From NCBI GenBank assembly GCA_002286855.1, contig NRSV01000091.1, forward strand, positions 1 to 64,000: 64,000 nucleotides of DNA, given 5' to 3'. The notes beneath the pieces were generated by a model. The model saw only the letters and a program-made list of their open reading frames with translations, ran no database searches and was not told where the DNA came from. Source of the stretch: Bipolaris cookei (Eukaryota > Ascomycota > Dothideomycetes > Pleosporales > Pleosporaceae). The position numbers were made by a program, and so were the translations under genes. Shown here piece by piece: positions 22,811-34,175 of this stretch (position 1 is the first letter of the stretch; every line of letters begins with the position of its first letter).

Positions 22811-24002
22811 CACCTCTTTAACAATATGTAATTAGATTAATATGAGCTCCCTTTCTACTGAAATTTCGTTTGATTGAATGCAAGAATGTGAATTTCTAGA
22901 AGCCTAGCGCACTTACGCTATCGTGCAGTTTGAAGATAGTTCATCAACAGCTAAAATTGTCAACGTATTAATGACCCATCTCTGGTATCTAAACGTACAG
23001 TATAGTTACTGATAGGACACATTAACTAACTAACCTAATTTCAGCGGCTTTTAGGACTGTGATTTAGCTCTTGTGGGCGATCCGAGCGTATTAACTTATT
23101 GTAACCGTGCGCTGAGAGCAAACAATGGACGCGAACCGAAAACAGATTTCGGTCAGCAATTTGCCTCGCAATGAGAGGGACTAACTACGACCTCTCTACC
23201 TTACAACATTCGAACCTGGCGCTGCGCAGAAGCTACACAGATCCGCCATGTTGTCGTCTTAGCATAGCAATCTTTTTAATTTGATGATGCCATCCTTCTC
23301 GGGCACGAAAGATGACTTCGGTAAAGAAACCATGGAACCACTCCCGCTCTTATTTGATGGCATCAATAGAAGCCCTACTTTATCAATGGTATTTGGTAAC
23401 GGTTTACAGCACAGATGGTGGCTTGTCTCATGGAGGCATCGTGAGGCATTGCGGCAACAAGGGGACACATTACAGTGCCAAGAGACCCGCGCCATATTTA
23501 TTGTTGAACTAATTGTATTACATACAAATCTACTCCAGTAGCGCCAACAAGGTTAGATACGTCTTATCAGGCCGAGAGGCTTTTCTATATACCCTTCCCT
23601 GCACGGCGAAACTCCGGCATCAACGTCTTTTGTATAAAAGCAGGTGTTTGATCCAGGACATGTATCTTTGTGTCTTGTATTCTCCTTATAGACCTTTTAA
23701 TTCTTAGGAAACTGGTAGAGTCGCGAGTAGATCGGGGTCAGCTGATGAAGGGCCGTCTAACGGCGCTGAGGAAAAGATCGACGAAGAGTGCATATAGCTG
23801 CTAAGTGAAGACGACCAATGTGCAGCTTTTGAGTGATAGCCTAGCGAATATGTAGGTTCACTGATTCTCGGCAAACTCCCCATCTAAGTGTAAGCTCAGA
23901 ACACCCTTAGGGGGTGCTAGATGCCACCCGTGTACCAATACTTCCGGTGCATTGATCCAACAGGAAATTACACAAATTCTTCCCAGCCGAGTCCCTGCGC
24001 AC
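22811..24002. other. no confident gene
   Basis: Frames at 23281-23541 (plus) and 23259-23495 (minus) are open but unlike any family I know, and they overlap each other. Probably decayed sequence. Confidence 0.4.
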
Positions 24003-25006
24003 TTATACGAAGCCAACGAGCTTCTGCTGTCCTGTGATGAAATTGTGAACATGCTTCTGAACCTTTTCAAACCGCACGAAGTTACAGCTCTCGCTTTCAA
24101 GATGATTGAAAAGCGATGCCAGGCGGCCAAATTGACGATTGCAGCTGCGATTCGGGCAATGATACAGCTTCTCACTATGGGCCGGCGAACTTAGATGCTG
24201 GTTCAGTGCTTGAAGGGTATCATACTCTCGGTGACAGAGGTAGCACTCGTAGTTAGAGCCGTTCCAAGCTGCGCTTGATGCGATATTCTGTGTGTCAAAG
24301 TCCGGGCAGGTAAGGAGCTTGTTTGTCAATAAGCCATGGCAATCCCGCTCACTAATGGCCTGGAAGATCGTTTTGTAATTAAGACTCTTGGCTCGCGGGC
24401 ATGAGCTGGTCTCAAGGTGGTGCGAAAGGCCGCTAGCCGAGGTGAAAGCTGTCTTGCAAAAGGGACACGCAGCGTTCTTCCCGCGGTGGGTGCTGGAGTT
24501 TAGGTGCTTACGATAATCAGTAATGCTCTAGGGTTGGGGGATATTGGTTAGCACCAAGGCGAGCCCGGAGAACGTACCATTCTTAAGGCATTTTCGCTCT
24601 GGAACGTCTTTGCGCAATCATAGCAGTAGTGTCGCTCGTAATGATTCAAAGCGCTCATGTGCTGATTAGCGGACAACTGAGAACGAAATCTCTTGTCACA
24701 AGTCTCGCACTCAAATTGAGGCTCCCAGTGTCTCGTAGCGTCCATGTGTTGATCTGCCGAGCGCTGAGTATGAAATCGCTTGTTACAAGTTTCGCACTCG
24801 AACTGGGGCTCCCAGTGTCCTGTGTCGTCCATGTGCTGATCCGCGGAGCGTTGGCTAAAGAACTCTCGATCGCATGTGTCACATTCGAATCGTGGGGCCC
24901 AGTGGTCAAGTGCATCCATGTGCTGGATGGCGGCTTGCTGGCTACCAAACTCGCGATCGCACGTCTCGCATTCGTTGTCATAGTACATAATGAGCTCGTT
25001 ATGCAA
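24003..25006 (-). CDS. C2H2 zinc-finger array protein
   Basis: Two exons, 25006-24578 and 24527-24003, joined by a 50 bp intron (GTACGT...CCTAG, phase 0), give 317 residues. Exon 1 encodes five tandem fingers with spacing CxxC-x12-H-x4-5-H (CETCDREFGSQQAAIQH; CDTCDREFFSQRSADQH and so on). Exon 2 begins SITDYRKHLNSSTHRGKNAA and carries the family's later fingers (CPFCKTAFTSASGLSHHLE; CYLCHREYDTLQALNQHL; CPNRSCNRQFGRLASLFNHL) and the usual short C-terminus. The layout matches a fungal C2H2 family found in many Dothideomycetes and Sordariomycetes. DNA or RNA binding is likely; the target is unknown. It is intact, and its fingers resemble those attached to the dynamin stalk at 17807-18059. Confidence 0.82.
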
Positions 25007-25329
25007 TGTGAGTATATCGAGGTTTGATCAGATGACGAACTTTTGGATTGTGTAAGAGTGAAGGTTGATGTGCAGTGCAGCCTGTAGGGCAACACAGCTA
25101 GCTGGACAAGCGAGGATCGCAGGGCCCGCTTGTGTACGCTCACTCTAGCATATTGCACAACCGCTTGCACTCGCAGTTCTTACAACCCCCCCCCCTTCCA
25201 TAATGCATACATATCCCACTCTCGTACCGATCTCCCTCGATGCAGGCTTTCCCGTGATCGGCCCAGTCATCATAAGCACTGCTGTTTCATTGGCTTAACT
25301 ACAATCTTTTGTAACTGCTGACAACCAAT

Positions 25330-25775
25330 ATACGCTAAGCTCGTCGTGTGGTGTCCTGATGTGCATGATAGGCGTCAAAGTGTGCAACTCTATGACTGGA
25401 GGTACGTATGCATCCACTGAGGTCTGGCCCGCTTGTCGCAAAGGAGGAAAGCAGCGAGCGCAATACAGCAGGCTAGTTGCGCACTTTAGGTTGCTTATCA
25501 TCCACCTACAACTATAGAAAGACGATCTTCCCCCTCTTTTAATTCTGCCACCCCTCTCAGGCGCTGTACTGCTGTGTCACGAATGTAGAATGCCGACATT
25601 CTTGATTATGCTTACAGCCAGTAAGCAGGATGAAGGATGCAACTTAAAACGCAGCTCCACAATCCTTCTAACCACGTCCCAATTACATCGCGTGCTCAGC
25701 CATCATTATTTCTCGGCGGTACCGAGGAGCTCAGCAGATTGCAACACGGCACAGTATATAGTGATTGGCAGCAAG
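25330..25775 (-). repeat. dispersed repeat copy 1, with broken small-membrane-protein frame
   Basis: The reverse complement matches 44830-45290 along its length. It contains a disrupted version of the membrane-protein tail (AAFLLCDKRARPQWMH, then a stop and frame changes). A second partial copy of its promoter-side part follows at about 25790-25880, in the same orientation. Confidence 0.75.
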
Positions 25776-26299
25776 CCCTTATGACTCATTTTTCCCAACC
25801 AATGAGCAGTTTGAAGGATGCGGTCTGATACGCTGCGCTGCAATCCTTCCAACCGTGCCGCAATCAGGTGGCCAATCAGGTGATCTGTACATCCTAGAAC
25901 TCCTGGGCGACTGAGCACTCCGAATATCAAACCACAAGACGCTTAGTAGTCAGTAAATCCTAGCAATACTGAGCAGATTGCATGAATCACTAGTATATAG
26001 CAATAGATAATGAACTCATATGATTCATTGTGTTCAACTTAATAAAGCTCGAATTCTGATACCTTCTGTCAGATTGAAGCAGCAGAAGCAGCAGTTTTCA
26101 GATATGATTCGGATCTACCGGATCTTGTATACCGCTGCCAAAGCTACCTTGATCCCGGTTGATACGAGAGGGGGCTCATGTGATATTGCAAACTTGAAAA
26201 TACCCATACTAACTACTCTTGAGAGATGCGCTGGCGCGTCTCTGAAGCACCGAGAATACAATCACCTTTCACTATCAATTTACTATCCTTGGAAATCCA

Positions 26300-26570
26300 T
26301 CACAATATGACACCTTCACAATGCTCAAATTGCGGTCTGCACGCCACCCTCAATCTTCTTATGTCTTCTCCCGCCTACACGCATGCCAAATTTTATAGCA
26401 CAAGGATGGCGAAGAGAAGCAAGGCAAGAAAGAGTTTTTATGACGATTGTTCGGATATTTACAGCTTGAAGCCTAAGTTATTCCTATCTGCTCTGGCCAA
26501 TAGCCGCAAAACCGACTTCACGATCTCCTACTCTGACACAACCCAGCTTCCGGACCATCGACAAGGTACA
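26300..26570 (-). pseudogene. relic related to the BTB pseudogene at the right edge
   Basis: The minus strand resembles 63280-63425 base by base with small gaps. For example, CGGTCTGCACGCC here is near CGGTCTGTGCC there, and both have ATAGCACAAGGAT and a run ending ATTCC. Translated pieces agree (NNRHKNSFLPCFSSPSLCYK against EDCYDNSFFPYSFSYPCAMN), but stops and frame changes break this copy. Confidence 0.5.
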
Positions 26571-26689
26571 TAGATCTTGTGTATGGAAACGCATGCATAT
26601 ATTGACGCCAAAGCCATAGCCTACATAAAGACTTGCCACGAGTTATTCTGTAGTCGGTCAGGTCTTCTCTCAGCAGCTCTTGGAGATTG

Positions 26690-26959
26690 CTAACCCTGCT
26701 GTGCTTTCGAAATCATCTCACCATAACAGCCATTGCAGTAAAGATGGTTCCACTGATTAGAACGGATAGCCACAAGTTTGGATTTCTTCTCTCTATCGCA
26801 CCGACAGCACACAAAATTGGTAGGCGAGGCGAGCCGATGTAGTGTCCAGTTCCCTCGAGGCAGGTATTGCTTGATCACTTGGGGCAAGTTTGCAGTCACG
26901 CTCTCAGTATCTTCATAGGCCACAGTATTTCCAACATCTTGTTTAGACTCCTGTGTCAT
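26690..26959 (-). CDS. small protein with a CxxC...CxxC zinc-ribbon-like domain
   Basis: 89 residues: an acidic N-terminus, then RGNWTLHRLASPTNFVCCRC, DREKKSKLVAIRSNQWNHLY and CNGCYGEMISK. The two pairs, C-x2-C and C-x2-C about 21 residues apart, suggest a single zinc-binding ribbon. Similar short domains with TL-RL...F-C-RC and YCNGCYG occur in uncharacterised fungal proteins; I cannot name the family. There is no signal peptide. It is divergently placed to nothing obvious and may be a single-exon gene or the last exon of one. Confidence 0.5.
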   Translation of the reverse strand: MTQESKQDVGNTVAYEDTESVTANLPQVIKQYLPRGNWTLHRLASPTNFVCCRCDREKKSKLVAIRSNQWNHLYCNGCYGEMISKAQQG

Positions 26960-27709
26960 GGTCTGTAGTGAAAAATGAATCGAAAGATTTTGCTAGAGTC
27001 AGCGTGGAAGGGCTTATAGAGGACGAAGTCAGGTCTGATAACATTTCTTGTTTCACCCGCAACTTGAATCAACTCGAGCATGCTGAGTTGGCCGTGCGTG
27101 ATTATCTGCCGCCTCCTTTTTACTGTTATCACAAAGGATGGATGATTATGCAAGCACCTTAGTTCAAGCATTACCTCCTTAGCTGCACTAGTCTCCCCAT
27201 ATATTTTTAGATACATGTTTAGTCACATAAAAAACCAAATAGAAAATAAGTAGCGATCATGGTGGAGGCACTTCTGTCGACGAGCTTTCGGATGAATTGA
27301 AAGTTGACACTTCGCGACAAAATGCAAAAGTTATTGGGGCCCTTGCCTTTGCATATCTACATTGAAAAAAATTCGAGATCGGACGCCCTGATATTACCTA
27401 CTCCTTAAGAGTTATGCCTAGGGAAGAAAGCCTGAGTTACGAGACCTGGTTGTTGTTCGATGCAAGATTGAAGATGAATGCGAGGACTGGTACAGTAACA
27501 TACTTTGCAGCGAGAAGATCAAGTTGCTTCGAAACAAGGCGTAATACAGTAGATGTTCTAGTTGGCAAGCTCACTTATCAGTTGAAGATTTGGAGAGTTT
27601 CCGTCTTCAAAAATCGCAAGATCTCAATATGGTGTTGATCGCTACCTGTGCCAATTGCAATCCATTCTAGCGGTAAGTCCGCTGTATTGATTTGGCACAA
27701 ACTTATTAA
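26960..27709. other. no confident gene
   Basis: Overlapping short frames on both strands (26953-27216, 27414-27638) lack recognisable content. It lies downstream of the MYND/DUF4470 pseudogene. Confidence 0.4.
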
Positions 27710-29700
27710 TCAACGTAGCCTCCGCCATTCTGTATAGTGTTCGATTCCACTAGAGCAAGATGAAAGTAGAAGATCGAATTCCTCCTGAGAACCAATCTCG
27801 TCTGGTTTAAGCTTCAGCCTCAGAGGCCATGGTTCTATAATCGTGTTTCTCTTCTTCATCATTAATCCTGCGCCACTAGCCGCGGACTCGAACTTTTGGA
27901 GTTTCATGTACCTACACATTGATCAATAAGATGTTCTGCCCACAAATTCTACATCTCAACCCACATTTGGAAGTAATTTTCGGCATCTAATGCGAGTGTC
28001 CGACTGTCCCAAACTTTATAAAAGTCTGCTCCTTGGCGTAAGACTTTGACAATATCTAAACTTCCGGGTAGATACTGGGCCAGGAAATCGATATCAGGCA
28101 TCGTATCTGTTCCTGTCATTTTTGCCATTTCCATCACCGCGTTTAAGTAGCAGGTTATGATCGTTGCATCAGCATTCTCTGCTGTTGCCTGGAGGAGTGG
28201 GGCAAAGAGAGACAAAACGCGACGTGTCCCTACGTAACCCGCATCTGATACATTTGAGACCTATGCATGCTGTGAATCCGGAGTATGGATAAAATGCCAG
28301 ATATACTTACCTCGATCCTGTCATACGACAGTGGCACTAGTAGCTGTGGGAGTGTGGTTGCATCGACGTTGAACAATTCGAGACGCAGATTGAGGTTGAA
28401 AAGGCGGTATAGAAATGCCTGAAACTCCTCACGCAAGTACACGAGCAACTTCCCGTATATGTCACAAGACGGCTTCCATGGAATTTGATATACATCTCTG
28501 ATACACCAACCCGCCATGGGATCTGACTTGTCGTTGAAAGGCCAGCAATCACCTGTCTGGAACATTGTTCTGGTACTTTTTAGCTGATGAAACACATGTA
28601 ACATATAGATCTCGCTTACGGATTTGGAATATCGAAGTCAGCCCGAGAATGACCAAAGGGGAGCAGCAAGCCATCATGCCGAAATTTTCGCTTTGCGAGG
28701 CGCATGGATGGGCTTGCATCCTTGTAATACCACCTGTCCCTATAATCAGCTCTCTCTGGGGACAACATCACCGCTTCGCGGATTTTCTTTGCAGATTGTT
28801 GTGTCAATCCAGCGGGAACCTTAAGATACTCTGCGACCAATGGCCATCTATCTGGCGGAAGCGTAATTGACAAAATCTTGGATCGAGAGAATGTTCAGGT
28901 TTTCCTGACCATGCCTTGATGTACAGCCTCTGTAGTGTGAGTGCGACTGTCTCCGAGCAGCTTGCCGATTTCACTTTTTAGCGAAGTAGCCAAGCTTTTT
29001 GGTATAAAGGCAGAGTACCATACATGGATCAGTGCCTCGGCTGTAGAGTCAAATGAAGGTTGACTCGAAGTTTTGTCATTGAGAGAAGCGAAAATCAAAA
29101 GAAGTATCACCGCGTTGCGCGCCACGACATCAAACTCCCAGTCGTTGACTGTGACGTCCATTTGGGGACTGAAAGAACCCGGTAAACTACGGATAGTCTT
29201 GATCAAATTCCTCAGATCACCGGAGGCTACGCATGACCAGCTGGACGAGACGAAAAGCATTTTCGTAAAGCTTACCCGCAAAGAGCAATTTAATATCTTT
29301 GTTGTACCCCTGGCCTTCGTTTTCATGTAATCGCAGGATGTCGATTGCTGGAATATTCCCCCAAAGATACTTGCTAGAGCCGAAGGGGTTGTGCAGGTTC
29401 CTCGAGGCATCACCGTTCGCCCATATCGGTACCCGATTGGCACGGTCCCACTCTGGCGCCCAGCTTGACTTATTGAGAGGACTTCTGCATTCTACTTTGT
29501 GAATGGGCCAGTGCAGCCGTTGGCAAGCTGCTCCACAATACTTGGTGATTGTTTAGATATGGGCATTACCTCGTAGGGTGATTTCTGATGCTTACCGCCA
29601 CGAGCTTGCAATTCTTGCAAGTAAACAAACCTTCGGATTTGCAAGACTCAGTAACAGCCTGATTCGCACATCGAAGTGGTAAGATAGAACTGAAGTTCAT
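27710..29700 (-). pseudogene. MYND zinc finger and DUF4470 protein with one in-frame stop
   Basis: Six exons with consistent phases: 29700-29596, 29540-29276, 29226-28620, 28575-28311, 28260-27965, 27911-27710 (580 codons including the stop). Exon 1-2 form a MYND finger (CKSEGLFTCKNCKLVA-YCGAAC, CQRLHWPIHKVEC). WGNIPAIDILRLHENEG and the joined LLFA-ASGDLRNLIKTI mark the DUF4470 domain, followed by the family's conserved tail (WPLRLKLKPDEIGSQEEFD). The only defect is TGA at 28897-28895, where relatives have Trp (KTW). A single TGG-to-TGA change fits RIP or a recent point mutation. MYND fingers bind proline-rich partners; DUF4470 has no known activity. Either a young pseudogene or a truncated 5' half is still made. 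Confidence 0.82.
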
Positions 29701-31069
29701 GGCCATGATGCCATAGTAGACTAGACCACAATAAGTCGGACCAATCTCTGCGTACAAAGGGAAAGCGGCCCTACGCTCTTCTTATCTACCTCTCGACGTC
29801 AAAAGCAAGGTACTGAGGCCGCCCACGTATCAACGCGCTAGCGCACGCATATATTATGCAGCCGCGCCATGGCGTTGTGCGCATCACTAAATTCATGCCT
29901 GAAGATATGCTCCATGTTGGCAAACACATTTTGCGCGGCAAATTAGTGGTAGGTGGCGAAACTAACCTCATCGAATTGCGAAATGCAGTAAGTTCTAGTG
30001 CAGCCATTTTCTGGGATTGCAATCAAGGCAACGACCCCAACAACCCTTAGACACTGATTATGATTGGCCTGGAGCTGCAGCTTCTCAAGATTTATGGGCC
30101 TATCTGATGTTTGTTGGTCGCACAAAATACGTTTGCGAACACGAAGTAGCAGGTGTAATTGCTTATCAACTAAAGGTGCATACAGCTATTATATGCGTGA
30201 ATCGTAACGAGAGCAACCTATAGAAAGGCTCTGATATGAGCTAATGCCAGCTCAATGCCCAAAGTGTGCCGTCTGGCCATCTTTGACGTCAAATAGCGGG
30301 CCAATGAGCTGATGTGAACCAGACAACTGCAGTTATGTGGGACACACCCACCTACTTCATCTGAAAGTGCGAATCAGTGCTGTACTATTGTCCCAAGCGC
30401 TAATGCGATTTGATACGTCATACCAAGTTGGGCCTTTCTTTTAACTCACAGCAACACAAGAACCAAATGCTGGTCCGCCAGCTCCTTCGTAAGCTAAGAA
30501 TAGCTGCTCCACACTCGTCAGGGCTACGTAGGTGCTTCGGCCGGGCCATTTGTCATCATAAAACGGTAGAAAAGATCTTTTTATCTTGCACAGAGGAAGA
30601 TGACATAAGTGATAGCAAAAGCTTAGTCGGCTTCTACCACAGCAAGGCGTAGGTATCGTTATTAGGCTCAAGCCTTGCAGGCTGAATATAGCTCCTTAGT
30701 TAGAAGGTGAGAGCGACTTGAACTACTTAGGATTCCGCGAGTGGTATGCCGAGAGTACAGCGGGTGGCGGGACCCACGGTAACAGGCTTGAGACATCAAC
30801 AGTACTTTAAATATAACTAGCGATCCTGTCAGGTACAGAAGCGGCGGTAAACGAAATGCGCAGAATCGTTAGTAGTGTCACAAAGATTCCAGAAAGAATG
30901 AGCTATGGTGTCGCAAATCTATGGAGCCCCCGATCATGTTTCAACCCCTCGGAAGTTAGAGGTTAGGGCATTGAACAGCCTTAATGTCTTCGATAATCAT
31001 AATAGGTAACGATGAGTCATCTAGCTACTCAGCAGCTCTATCGCCTCTATAGTCGTAATACTGTCCCAA
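29701..31069. other. gene-poor stretch upstream of the MYND gene
   Basis: Several open frames of 60-80 codons overlap on opposite strands; none resembles a protein family. No RNA gene was recognised. Confidence 0.45.
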
Positions 31070-31199
31070 TGTTGGGTTTGTAACTAGATTCGTAAAGATT
31101 TACATATATGTTGTTGTGTAGTAGCACATGAATATACCAATGTTGAATATCAGGGTCTTCTTTTAGCATTCACATGGATCTTCTTCATCCGCTCCAACA
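31070..31199 (+). repeat. possible solo LTR
   Basis: A 130 bp AT-rich stretch begins TGTTGGG and ends TCCAACA, the inverted ends usual for copia-type LTRs. I see no clean target-site duplication, so this is tentative. Confidence 0.3.
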
Positions 31200-31451
31200 T
31201 TGGCGACTGAAATTCAGTTTGATTTTTGATTGACTACTCGATTGTGGATTGGCCTTGACCTTTTGAGCTAGACCATGTATCATAAAACAGTAAATGTAAA
31301 GCATTTTATTTGAATTACTAATGGAAAGGATTCCTCAATATATCTGTTCGCGAAGGATCGATAGCATCATTTTTTGCTGGTGACAGGTGGTGATTCCGGC
31401 CAGACAGATCTGATGCTTCGCCATCCAACGCGGTGGTGCGAGTAGACTTGG

Positions 31452-33462
31452 TTATGAATGTATTTCGATCGCATGTGAGTCATCAGATGTCAGAGCAAGT
31501 AACGCCTTGGGTGTATCCTTCAAGCTCTCTATGTCTACAAGACTGGGTGGGGGATCCATGTTTTGACCTTGGTAGAAGGCTGCAAGCGCTAACAAAGTTG
31601 GCGCGACAGCATTGCTAAGTTTCCTCAAAAGTGGTCCCTGTTCTTTTTCTAACAGCGTAGCAAATTCAGCAAGATCGTGCATGTTGATGTCAGAGAGCCT
31701 ATTTTGGTCAGCCAGGTTTCTGGTGTTGTGAAACATAGCATACTCACATGCGATCTGTCAAAGAGACACCAGGAAAGGACGGCCCAGAAGGTAGGAGGAC
31801 TAATACACCGATTCCAAAGCGCTTTGTCAATATCTGCAATCGTTTTCCTAATTGTCGGAAACGTTTGGCTTTGTCGTAAACCGCCAGGTACTCGTCAGAC
31901 GTCTCTTCAACATCAGGGGCAATCTTGGAAGTCAAAAGCTTAATCTCAGCAGCTTCGTACCGCATCTGGGGATTGCCTCTTTGCCGTGTGTTTCCAGACC
32001 CAAAAGTCACTGCAGTTTCCACTTGCATGCTTTCGCGTGGCTGAGAAGACTGTTGTCCATCCTCAAGAAATTTTATCGCGTAATATCGTTTCAACAGGAT
32101 GCACGTAGTCCTCTCATTTTCGAGTCGACATATCATGTTGAATGCCATCGAGGCAGTCAAAGAGAAATGGGACGATGAATCAGAGGAGCGCCGCGCTTTC
32201 CTAGCGCTTTGAAGTTGACTAGTAAAGTCGGCAAGCGTATCCCAGCTGCCGATTGCCAGATACAAAAACTTGAGTATATGATATGGGCCCTTGAGCGGAG
32301 CGGTCTGGGGATATTCCAGATGTCCTAGTAGTTTGGCGCGCTCTGGTTGTGAACATGGACCGATCTTCTGTCGCTCCGCATCTAGCAATGACTCTAGCGC
32401 TGCATCGACCCTACCTCTCTCTGTTTGGGCTCGTTTATTCTTCCTCTCCAACGATCCTGTATCCTGTGCTCCTAATGAGTCCCTAGGCTCTCGGCCGGGC
32501 AAAGCTCGTTTTGACGTTGCAGTGGTAGGTGCGCTGCTATCAACTTCCCCAGGCGGTATGGATTCTATAACTCTTTCCTGCTCAACCGAGAGAATAGGTT
32601 GTACACGCATACCATGTGTTCCAGCTGATAACGAGCAGGTGGTGTTTCCACGGTCATGATTTTGGTTAAAAGAATTCGCAGTGTCATGCTCTGAAAAAGG
32701 CTGTTGCTCTATAATGAACTGCCGGGGCGACGATGATTCAGTAACTAGGTCGTCATGTTCTTCTGAGACCAACAGCGGTGAAAACACAGTAAAGTCTTCG
32801 TATGTCTCAGGATTGGCTGAACGTTCTCTTATGTCCAAGTCGCTTACTACATTTCCCTCTGGTGTTTCGTGCGTTACTAGTCCCGGTGAAAAGATTGATG
32901 CGCTATTCTCAGCGACAAGAGACACATTTTGATCGCCGTTAGCGGCTGTGGATGCATTGAGGAAGCCATCAATTTGGCCCAAGATTCTTGAAACGGTGCT
33001 GCATGACTCGTTGACGCTTCTGTTCTGATCTTGACAGTCGCGCCAGACAGCACCGATCACGGCATTCAATGCGAAATTCAGCACTTCCGCGGAAAGCTCT
33101 TGCCCGTTCTGTCGAGTACTCCGGACGATACGGGACTCGATATCCAAAACTTTACATGCCGTCGCTACTTTCTTCTTGTCTTTCCACCAATATCTCCGAC
33201 GATTGATGTCGGCTGTACGCATTATAGTGTGTTCACATGTTCTTTGGAAAGATTGCTTACTTAGACGCGCTTTCTCAACCACAACAGCATATGAGGTTTC
33301 GGCCATATCAATAGCTATCTGCCCGATCCGAGCCATTCCCCTGTTTCCGTCACTCGCAATGCTGTCCTTTTCACTTCTATGAGCTGCGACAAAAGCACTC
33401 TCAAGGTGCTCGTGGTGTGCGAAATTGTAGCCCAGCTTGCTTTGAATAGAGTCCATGATCAT
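31452..33462 (-). CDS. RNase III-fold protein, probably without catalytic residues
   Basis: Two exons, 33462-31748 and 31719-31452 (intron 28 bp by the best-phased sites, unusually short, so the last join is uncertain), about 660 residues. Residues 1-175 follow the RNase III domain: LGYNFAHHEHLESAFVAAHR, then GNRGMARIGQIAIDMAETSY where active enzymes have ERLEFLGDAVL, and AEVLNFALNAVIGAVWRDCQ where they have A-D-FEALIGA. The acidic residues that bind metal in RNase III and Dicer appear replaced. The middle (about 175-380) is Ser/Thr/Glu-rich and likely disordered. The C-terminal third is helical with a basic patch (LLKRYYAIKFLEDG). It may bind dsRNA or a partner without cutting. It precedes the FtsJ gene on the same strand. 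Confidence 0.62.
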
Positions 33463-34175
33463 TCACAGTTGTCGAACGGTAGTCAAACTAAAGAAGTACG
33501 AGATCAAGTGGCTGTTAAGCTGCTCTTATATCAGTATTCCCTATGTCTTATAGCTTTGTATCCAAGCATACATGCTACACCATCTTTCGTACAATTGCCA
33601 CAATGGCGCAGCAACGCCAGCCCAATGCTAGACTGCCAAGTAGACAATATGCAATCCATCGCATGATTATCTCTTGTAGCGAAGGAAGATCGGAAGGATT
33701 TTCGATGGTTGGCACATACCCAATAAGGGGGGGTTGCGGCACTACTGTCCGTAAGGGGCTGCATCGAGTTGCGTGCGTAGTCATGACTCATTGATGCTGT
33801 AACCGATTCCGTGCTCCATCAACACAGAATTTTTCTAGCTCGTCGGTGAAACGATTGCTTTTAAGAGTTCTACCTGCTAGCGTTATTGATGCAGCAGGTG
33901 CAGATCGGGAGGTATCGCAGGAAAAGCAGCACAGCGAAGCGTATCGTGAGGCTGAGATGGACGGCTCTAACTAGGGCAACCCAATCGTATTCAAAGAACC
34001 TAGATCATACTCTCTGACCGATACATTCTTCGTGAAGCTCTACAAAGCATTTACCCTATATAACACATAGCAAGTAGAATAGTAACTATCGCTGCTAACC
34101 TCTGCAATTGCGCCGAATGGCAAATGCGAAAACGGGAGTGAGTAGAGATGATTGCTTTTCCTCACCGTCGGAATG
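33463..34175. other. intergenic, no confident gene
   Basis: It holds the upstream side of the RNase III-fold gene. A short open stretch near 33880-33975 (SVIDAAGADREVSQEKQHSE) ends in a stop and is probably a relic. Confidence 0.4.

Noticed and set aside
23281..23541. Plus-strand 86-codon gene
   Set aside because: It overlaps an equally open minus-strand frame; no family resemblance or splice context.
29786..30223. Gene upstream of the MYND/DUF4470 pseudogene
   Set aside because: Overlapping frames on both strands, none with recognisable content.
32291..32659. Plus-strand frame of 122 codons
   Set aside because: It is the complement of the disordered middle of the RNase III-fold gene; no independent support.
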